The notes under the pieces were generated by a model. That model ran no database searches, was not told where the DNA came from, and saw only the letters and a program-made list of their open reading frames with translations. Positions 56,169 to 64,000 of a stretch of 64,000 nt of DNA are shown here, piece by piece (position 1 is the first letter of the stretch; every line of letters starts with the position of its first letter). Made by a program: the position numbers and the translations under genes. Location of the stretch: contig NC_087068.1 of assembly GCF_963678635.1 (NCBI RefSeq), forward strand, positions 41,379,649 through 41,443,648. Reading direction: 5' to 3'. This DNA comes from Symsagittifera roscoffensis. Its lineage: Eukaryota; Xenacoelomorpha; Acoela; Convolutidae.

Positions 56169-58804
56169 CTGTAAAACATGTTCAGGTTCTTTTTTGCCCC
56201 ACCTGAAAATTTACAACAACGTTGCTCTAAGCCTCCCTCACAATGTTCCATTCCCTTTCCACTAGACGTGATATAAGTCGTAATAACTCAATTCTTAACA
56301 TAGCAGGCTTTAAAACATTAACCCTCTCTAAAATACTGTGATCTTGATTTGACATATGTTATCTTTAACCCTATAGTACCACAAAACATTAAAAAAATGC
56401 ATCATAATAGGATTTCTACGCTATTTTCCACTTCTCCTAGCCATCCAATTTTTCTATTTTTACATTTGTCTTATGTGTAATCATGGCTAAACGCGTAATG
56501 TTATGATGCACGGTATGAAGAATAAATCTGTTCAAATTTTTTAGTTTGTTCACAAATGCCAAATTTCAGCGTATTATTACAACGTTAAGATAGTTTTTCA
56601 ATATTTAAATTCAGATGTAAGGGTGGGGGAGTGCAAAAGAGCCGATTTTTCTTTTCTTGGGACTATTATTTTTTTATAGGGGGCTGAAAAAAGACCCGGA
56701 GTATATCCGTTCCAAAGTCTCGGACACTGGCTTGTTTCGTTCAGCTCAACTTCTTGAAGCACCAAATCTTCTGGATTTGGTGGATTGAACTCTCCGGTCA
56801 CAATATTTCCTTGATATATCAGTCCCATCCCTGCCAACTTGATAGCAAAGCTACTGTTTCCGTAACTTTTCCTGCAAAGAGGTAGAATTTGAGCCGATTT
56901 TGGGACTTTGGACTGTAATTTCACTAACGCAATGTCATCCACTAAAGGTTTACCAAGAGGTGCATAGTTTTCGTCGTATTCTGGATTTTCGTATCCCTCG
57001 TGGACAAATGCGTCTCCGGGTATAGAGGTCTTCACCCATTTTCCAGTTTTGATCACTCCGATGATTCGATCATGAAAAAACTTGCCTAAATTTTAGCTTG
57101 TATCAGATTATACGTAGAAGATTGCTACACTAGTGGATAAAATTAAGCGCCAACTCAGGATTTAACTCTGTAAAAAGCCTGTTTTCAGTGTTTCCATTTT
57201 TATAATTCACTAAAATTTTTGGATAGACCTAGTCTAGTGTAAATGATCAGAGCTACCCCCTATGAATTTATCCAGGGGCGGATTTAACGGCGGGGGAGCT
57301 TTAGGGATTCGACCCCCTGCCGACCCTGCCTTTGGTATTTTTTAAAAAATTTATTTTTGGCCGACCGACCCTTAAATTTTTTCTAAAGGCGCCTTGGGCG
57401 CCAATATATACTATTTTTGAGTGAGAGCGAGCGCCAAAAAAACGCAATTATTTAGTCAAAGTTTTCCAAAAAGTGCCCAAAAACGGCTTTTTTGACCTGT
57501 TTTTTCGAAAATTTGCCTTCGGCGCACAAAATTTGGCCAAAACAGCGTCTTTTTAGAGTTATAGGAGAGCTCGGAAAATCAATTTGGTCGACCTAAAAAA
57601 ATGTCAACAAAATTTTCAATTTTTTTTTGAAAATCCGCCCCCCCCCCCCCCATCGAGAAAATTCTAGATCCAACCCTGAAACTATCAATATTTGTTTCAA
57701 GGACTTACGAAAAATTTAAGGAAATGTTGTTCAGAATGGTCAGTGAAAACAGGCATTTTACAGAGTAAAAACCTGAGCTTGCGCTTAATTTTGTCCACTC
57801 GTGTATCTTGTCAAGATCTAGGGCTTTTTTCCTCGGTATGCGAGATTTACAAATTAATTATTTGTTCAATTTGTCTGATTGTAATGAAAATTAACATGCA
57901 GGCTAATTTGACCTTCATTCTTAACCTTGTAAAACCAGTCGTCTTATCATAAAAAAGAGTAAAAATAAATAAAAATAAAAAAGTTCAAAAATTGTTCACA
58001 CGGCAGTTTGCATGTTAAAAATGCTGTACAAATTTGATCACTTGTTCACGCTCACACGTTTTAACACAGTTTATAACATGAAAAGTCATTTTAATTAGAC
58101 TTTCACATATTGAATTTCAGAAAATATCAAAGGGGGGGGGACTGGAAAAGAGCCGGATCTTGTAAGGAAGATCTTGGATTGGAGCTAGAGCTTTATTAAG
58201 AGGGATCCATTTTCACACAGGAGTTTTTAACCAAATGAAGCATACTGGCTTTTTCAGACACCAAAACAAACCTTAAGAACTTGCATCTTAGCATAAAATC
58301 TTTCAATGAATGGCGTTAAAATAAAAAACTTCTCTCGCCTCACGCTATATTTTTCTCAAAAGCTGCAAATAGATTCTCGAAATAAATATGAAAAAAAAGT
58401 TTGCTTTTAGTTTTGAGCCAAAGCAATGCGTTTTTCAAAATATTTCTAGCAAGTGGGTTTCAATAAAACTGGATCAAACACTGGGAAAAGTGAACCTTCT
58501 TCGAGTTGAAGACAGAAAAATCGCCAACTTCCGCGTGAATTGATTTGAGGGGTCCCATCACACAATGTGCTGCAGTGAGGACCCATCTGGGTTCTATAAT
58601 TGTAGCACCACAAGATCGGGTTATCAAAGTGTTGTTAACTAGTTGAGTCAGTAGTAGTTGTACGTAGAAGAGTCTAGAGGGCGCATCGTAGCCGTTTATT
58701 ACGGAACGAATACTCTGAGCATACTTCCGATCGTGCAAAGTCAAAGTGTTAACATTTTGAATGAAAGAAGCAAGTAAACTAATCAATACGACTTGGTTCA
58801 TCAT
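55936..58804 (-). CDS. Secreted chymotrypsin-fold serine protease, 3 exons, 315 aa
   Basis: Exons on the minus strand: 58804-58480, 57085-56696, 56168-55936. Splicing gives GT-AG sites with matching phases (1 and 1). Residues 1-20 form a signal peptide (MNQVVLISLLASFI). RSVINGYDA near 33-41 replaces the usual R-IVGG activation site. The S1 family triad is complete: LTAAHC (His80), DDIALVKL (Asp159) and GDSGGP (Ser261). The residue six before the Ser is Ser, as in chymotrypsin/elastase rather than trypsin (Asp). The junction of exons 1 and 2 uses a weak donor (GTTTGA) and is the least certain. No clip or other accessory domain. The likely role is extracellular digestion or zymogen-type proteolysis, which is an inference. 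A TTTTATAAG lies about 33-41 bp upstream of the ATG. Confidence 0.85.
56440..56640 (+). repeat. Repeat copy A in protease intron 2 / exon 2 border
   Basis: Blocks GCGTAATGTTATGATG, AATAAATCTGTTCA and GTAAGGGTGGGGGAGTGC match, in reverse complement, 59560-59800. Confidence 0.55.
56696..57085 (-). CDS. Serine protease exon 2
   Basis: Acceptor AATTTTAG; contains the triad Asp (DDIALVKL). Ends after CPRLWNGYTP plus one base, with donor GTCTTT. Confidence 0.75.
57277..57683 (+). repeat. GGGGCGGATTT-type repeat in protease intron 1
   Basis: Starts CAGGGGCGGATTTAACGG and ends near AAAATCCGCCCC with a run of about 14 C. Internal blocks CTAAAGGCGCCTT and AACGCAATTAT recur at 63470-63560. Non-coding, foldback-like. 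Confidence 0.65.
57990..58155 (+). repeat. Repeat copy B in protease intron 1
   Basis: ACTTGTTCACGCT, ACATGAAAAGTCATTTTAA and ATCAAAGGGGGG followed by AAAGAGCC match 59100-59260 in reverse complement. Confidence 0.65.
58480..58804 (-). CDS. Serine protease exon 1
   Basis: Signal peptide, pro-segment and His of the triad (WVLTAAHCV). Ends after VHFSQ plus one base, with donor GTTTGA. Confidence 0.75.
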
Positions 58805-59094
58805 CTTCCAAAGTATAAATTAAAAAAAATTGTAAGCTTATAAAACTTTCAGTGATCAGTTGTTTCTTTAGTAAGTTTATTTATTTTTTTTTGTATAAGT
58901 CGCAGCACAGAATGATGAAATAATAAGATCTGGAATGCAAAATGTATGTGATTTTAATTTGTTCATGATTGAAAATTTTAAATAGCGGGTTTAAAAAACC
59001 GCCAAGCTCAAAAAGTTCAACATAATTCGCTGTCATTTCGCTTTCATTTGTTCTGAGATAAATTTTAGGAAAGATTATTTTGAATGACTTCTGA

Positions 59095-59850
59095 ATTTGG
59101 GCTCTTTTTTAGTTCCCCCCTTTGATTTTTTTCGGAAATTTAATATCTGAAATTTTATTTAAAATGACTTTTCATGTTTTAAACTCCATTAAAACATGTC
59201 AGCGTGAACAGGTGAACAAATTTTCACAAAACTTTGTTCATGCAAAATTCCCTGTGAACAATTTTATTTTAAAATTTTACGAGGGGATGGTAAACTGGAA
59301 AATAGTAAAACATATCAGCGTAAACAAGGGAAGAGCTTTTAGCAGCATTTTTCTAAGCAAGTTTGAGTTATGAATTTTCATTAAAGATTTTCCATTGCAG
59401 TTTCACGAGAGCTTTTGTGATTTCCGTTCTTTTCCATGTTCCTTCTAGCTTTTTTCAGTTTGGTTTAAAAATGTGTTATCACTTATTAGAGAACAGCAAC
59501 TCTCGCTACCACCATAATTGTAAAATCACTATTTTTGTTACTAGGCTTGATGGGACTAAAATGGGAAAGAGCCAAAATTTTTTTGGGTCTTGTCCAATTT
59601 AACCTCCTGCTGAAAAAATGACTCACGACTCTTTTTTACTCCCTACCCCCACACTTGTGAACTTAAATTTAATTTTGAAAAATTAGCTCAACATTGTCTT
59701 AATGCATTGAAGCTTGTCATGGTGAACAAGTGTGAACAGATTTGTTCTTTTTACCTTACATCATAACATTACGCATTTAGTTATAACTAAAAAATACACA
59801 ACTGTAAAAACAGAAAACTTGAATGGTGGAGGGAGAGTGAGCGTGGTTTA
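59095..59850 (-). repeat. Repeat copy C, inverted relative to A and B, upstream of the protease gene
   Basis: Longest copy, about 750 bp. Its left part pairs with copy B and its right part with copy A, so A and B are probably pieces of the same family. Confidence 0.6.
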
Positions 59851-60055
59851 CCGTTTACAAAGCCAATATGTAATGTGGCTCTAATAAATAATGATTCTGT
59901 CGCGCTTAGAAAATTCAAGACGCCAATGAATGATCGTAGTTAACTGTTATTGTTAGTAAACATAGTAAATGTCGGATAAAGGTTGAAATATTCTATTTTG
60001 TAATACAATTTTGCCAAGCAGCTTTCCTGGTTACCATATCTCGGAATGGCCAAAA

Positions 60056-60171
60056 TGTGCAACCGTACGTCGCACCATGCATGGTTCCATGGAAGCCATG
60101 AAAAACTGCCGATGTAATTTTATGATAAAATAACGGACTTTCCATGCATGGCGCGACGTATAGTTGCACAT
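60056..60171. repeat. Palindromic CATGCATGG element
   Basis: TGTGCAACCGTACGTCGCAC then CATGCATGG is repeated as its reverse complement (CCATGCATGGCGCGACGTAT then AGTTGCACA) about 55 bp away. Related short motifs (CATGCATGGCGC, GGCGCGACGT) recur up to about 60480. Confidence 0.65.
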
Positions 60172-60179
60172 TTCTATTG

Positions 60180-63103
60180 TTATGAGGTATTTCAATTTCG
60201 ACTAGTTTGATAATTTTATCAGGAATGCTTGCAATGTGTGGTTACTTTGATATCATGCATGGCGCTGCTTATGGTTACAATGGAAACATTTGTGGCGCGA
60301 CGTCTGATTACCATGGACTTTTTTTCATATCTTACCAACAGCTAGCATAATGATGAAAAATGGTTTTTTAATTAATTTATCCGTCAAAAACAATTTTAAG
60401 GGTTTTTGAAAAAAATTATGTGCTACGCATGACAAGTCATTTTCCATACAAATAATGCATGGATGTATATGGTTGCGCACTATCTTCTATGGTGGGCAAC
60501 GCGGAAAGTCAGCCTGTTTGGTTTCTTATAAGTAGCCTATAAAATCATTTATCAAGAGTTCTTAAACCCCACAGCAGTTTAACAGTCTAAAACAATTGCG
60601 TATTTTGTATGCAGCTCTATAAAATTGTCTGGAATATTCAAGCATCAAAAAGTAATGAGATCAGCATTTTGTAATAACAAGACTGCTCGTATCAGGACAA
60701 AACCTGAATATTGCGACTGCTCCTTATTTGGTTTCGAACAGTTTTTGTGTATCTTTAGACCAAAGACACCAATTAGCAATATACATTCCTCATTTTCTTC
60801 GAAACCCGGAACAATAAACTCAAAATATCAAATGAACAACAGGATGAGCTTTCTTTCAAGCTGGTCCTAATTTAAAACAATCACCAATGAATTTGGCTCA
60901 GCGTTTTAGTTTATCACAGAGCCCTCAATAAACAGCCCTAGTGGTTTTCAAATTGAAGGGAAACATACATCTGTTCCGACTTTTGAAGAAAAAGCGGAAT
61001 ATTAAAGCTTGGGGCTTTTATTAATCAGTCAACTTCCGACTTTTCAATTAATCGACATATAACGTTTTGTAAAATCTGAAAGCTCAAATATAATAAGCAA
61101 TAAGTTGTTAAGTTATAGTGGCTTGAAAACTGCTAGTTTGGCCAGTTTGGGATAATTACCGCTCAATATAATGAGTTCTTATAACACACTTAAGTGCCAA
61201 ACTAATGCAATTCAACTTAAATTGAAAACACTCAATTGGTCTTATAATTAGAATACGTCTTTTAATTAGACTTAGAAACACTAAACACAATTTTTTATAG
61301 TTTACATTGAAAAAAAAAACGCAAAAAAAAAACTTTTTTCCTTTATTTTCAATCATTTGTCAATTTCTTAATCAAAATTTTTTTGTGCAGTAGGAAGAAC
61401 CCTCGGAAGATTTCTTGTATCTGGGCGAAACTCAGAACAATCCAAATGCTCATCAACTAGTCTGGAGTAGTTTTTGTTAACGAAATTTTGACCAACTGTA
61501 GTTTTTAAAAGTTTTTTTACTTCCAGCTGCCAATATCCAATAGGACGTGTCATAGTTTGAGTCTCTTAAGATCATTTTAAGAGTATTTTTAGTACATCAG
61601 TTTTAGAACATTTTTATGATCAAGTAGCTTGCATCAATTGAAAAAAAAAAATCAATGATAAAAGTGGAATGTTTCGCCATGGCTATGATATTTGTCCTAA
61701 CCATACTAATCTGTATCGATTAAATCCTCAAAGCACGCATATATAAGTGAAAGAAACATGACCAAATTGGCAATTTCTAAACCCTCAAAACTTTGTTTCG
61801 TACAGTTTTGGGTAAATTTTTTTAAATCAATTTAATGGAGTCAATAAATTCTTTGTATTTTGAAAACTGTTACTTGAAAGCTATCATTTTGAACCTCGAA
61901 ACTGGTCTCCTTGAGAAAAATTCTCCAAGCATAGTTTCTTCGAAAATTGGAACAACAACGCATTGCGTGTCTGCGAACAAAAAATGTTGATTAAAATTTT
62001 TAATTGAGTTTGTGCTTTGTGAAACAAAATTTTTTTCTACAAAAAATGAAAAGCAATGAAAGTTTTGATGCAAATGTTAGGCAAGCAAAAACACATTTAT
62101 ATACAAAAACAGCCGACTACTGCACAAATAACAAAATAGCTTCGAGTTTTTTTTTCTTCCAAATGTCATTGCTTGTTTGTGATCTGATGATTGAACTGAG
62201 CAAACTCATACAAAGGTAACGAAATAGGTATAATTGACGACTACAATTTTCTTCAGAAAATAATATTAAGACAAAAAAATTCAAAACTTTTTGCACTAAA
62301 TTTCAATTATTGAATATTTGTATTAAGTCAATGCAGCTCCAATTGAAGCTTCCAAAAATATTTTTCCTTTTAGTATAATCAAGTTTTTTAGCCTAAATGG
62401 TCATTTTCTGTATAAAAAGACGTTACTCGAACTCTTTACTTGCTCGAGTTTGAACTAAAACTCAATAATTTTAAACCATTTTTTCTTGACACTGGGACAA
62501 ATTTTTGAAAAGCTTTGTGCTGAATTTAGATTCAGCTACGTAAATTAGATAACTTAAGTTATTCGAGCCAAAACTAAAGTTTTCTGTGTAAATTTTAACT
62601 TAATCTGCCGTCTAAACCAGAATTTTTGGGCTGTTTTGACGTGAAACTGTTCAGCTTTCAGCCAAGACTTTTTTCCGAACTGAGCCAAAAGTTTTTTCCG
62701 AACTGCACCAAAAGTCTGTGGTTCAAATTACATCAGTTATTGCTCAATTTTGTCTATTTTTTGTTATTTTTAAGACTGCTGGGTAATTTTGAAACAGGAA
62801 CCAATCCGTTTTTTATCCATTCTTTCGTTTTATTATGCTTACTGCTGCTGTAATCGAGATGCTGAATTTTAAGTGTTCACTGCCTAGAACAAAAAAAGCA
62901 AAGTTTTCGAAAATTTGAAAAAAAAACCAAGATTAAAGTTTTTGAATATTGCCAGCTATTGCCCCGCCTCTTTTTTTGCAAAAAAGGGGACATCGTAACA
63001 AAGTATAAATTTGAATATGCTTAAACGTTGAATTAGTCCGTTATTGGTATTAGAAATGCTTTATTGGGTACCTAAGATTGGGGCTTTATTGGGGTACGCA
63101 GGG
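60180..63103. other. Intergenic, non-coding
   Basis: AT-rich. Apart from scattered motifs of the CATGCATGG element before 60490, I see no gene or clear repeat. Confidence 0.45.
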
Positions 63104-63690
63104 GCGTATCTAGGATTTTCTCGAGGGGGCGGGGGCGAATTTTCAAATTTTGTCGACCTTTTTTTAAGGTCGACCAAATTGATAAATTGACTTTCTGAGC
63201 TATCCAAAAAGCACTCCCAAGTGCCTAAAAGCGTTTTTAGGCATTTTCTAAAAAAATTTTGACCAAAAAATTTGCGTTTTTTTGGCGCGCGCTCCCCCTC
63301 AAAGTTAGTATATTTTGACAACGGAGGCGCCTTTAGAACATTTTTAGGGTCCGTCACCAAGTATGGATGTCTCAAAAAAGTACAAAGTGGTACCCTTTGG
63401 GTCGGCAGGGGGCCGAATCCCTGAGGGAGGGGGGCGTACTATTTGAGATATCCCATTTTGGCTGACGGATCCTAAAATGTTTCTAAAGGCGCCTTCGGTT
63501 CCAAATTATACTTATTTTGAAGGGAGCGCCCAACAAAACGCAATTATCTTTGGTCAAAATTTTCCAAAAAGCGGCTTTTTTTGGCGTGTTTTTTTTTTTA
63601 ATTTTAGTCAACCTTAAAAAAGGTCGACAAAATTTTCAAAATTTTTTCTTGAAAATCCGCTCCCTCCCTCGAGAAAAACCTAGATAGGGG
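63104..63690. mobile_element. Foldback element, same family as 57277-57683
   Basis: The left arm (about 63104-63360: CAGGGGCGTATCTAGGATTT, GGTCGACCAAATTG, GGAGGCGCCTTTAGAA) is the inverted counterpart of the right arm (about 63400-63690: TTTCTAAAGGCGCCTTCGG, AAAAAGGTCGACAAAATT, TCGAGAAAAACCTAGAT). The arms meet at about 63380. No coding sequence. Confidence 0.65.
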
Positions 63691-64000
63691 GTACTCGATA
63701 CCTTGGTTAACAAGATCCAGTAGTTTTAAGTAAAATTTTTAAATATTGTCTGGTGGAAAATTTCTGTCTAATTTTCTTATTACTTCTTTTTTTTCGTACT
63801 TGCTCAAAAACACTGCGAACTGTGTAACAATGAAATTTTTAATAGGAAAATTATAATTCGATGCTCCAAAAAGTTTTTCAAGATCACCTGGTTACTTTTA
63901 GTCCTATATCTTATTTGGGGAGCTGCTGCAATCAAGTTCCATGAGCAGATAGTATTGTGCTGTTTAATTGCGAACATGCAAATTAAATTATACTTTTGTT

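Noticed and set aside
56598-57056. Stand-alone protease ORF starting at the GTG near 57056
   Set aside because: The start is internal to exon 2. Sequence upstream to the acceptor at 57086 continues the protease fold (FFHDRIIGV), and the end beyond 56696 is intron readthrough.

Overview
The window looks like nuclear DNA of an invertebrate metazoan. It is AT-rich and gene-poor, with spliceosomal introns up to about 6 kb, GT-AG splice sites, tRNA-derived SINEs, a dead LINE and foldback/MITE-like repeats. The sequence alone does not fix the phylum. No prokaryotic, CRISPR or organellar features are visible.

Left end (1-3.5 kb): a frameshifted LINE reverse transcriptase, then a solo LTR (1818-2696) that splits a tRNA-like SINE.

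3.55-27.75 kb: one giant degenerate Ty3/Gypsy-like LTR retroelement on the minus strand. It is bounded by two related LTRs (3552-4428 and 26808-27745) that start TGT and end in CA or a decayed CA. From right to left it has a roughly 3.9 kb leader (with an almost exact 866-bp tandem duplication built around a CCTTCCGGATTGG minisatellite), gag, zinc knuckles, protease, reverse transcriptase, RNase H remnant, integrase and a pol C-terminal extension. About 8-9 kb of further same-strand ORFs follow where an env or accessory gene would sit. The first of these carries the blocks of an SGNH/GDSL hydrolase (GDS, GTNN, DGIH) behind a coiled coil. The rest are unrecognised. The copy is dead: the protease motif reads DTV, RT motif A has lost its Asp, the YxDD box and most of RNase H are deleted, one zinc knuckle has a stop, another lacks a Cys, and there are many frameshifts. 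The element is visibly richer in GC than its flanks.

27.75-50 kb: diverged tandem repeats and a MITE-like inverted repeat, then an intact 8-exon plus-strand gene (30914-49482). I assembled it exon by exon; every junction phase agrees and it encodes 535 aa. It is a four-TM, LAPTM-like membrane protein with a Cys-rich N-terminus, a PPPPPY motif and a long Ser/Asn/Gly-rich tail. Its introns hold a ~165-bp satellite, a GGGGATTTAGTCC minisatellite and several SINEs.

50-64 kb: mostly repeat-rich non-coding DNA, plus one intact 3-exon minus-strand gene (58804-55936) for a secreted chymotrypsin-fold serine protease of 315 aa with a full His-Asp-Ser triad. Repeat copies in opposite orientation flank it. 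The right end holds a palindromic CATGCATGG element and a large foldback repeat.

The candidate for something undescribed is the giant retroelement with its SGNH-hydrolase ORF and the following block of unknown ORFs.
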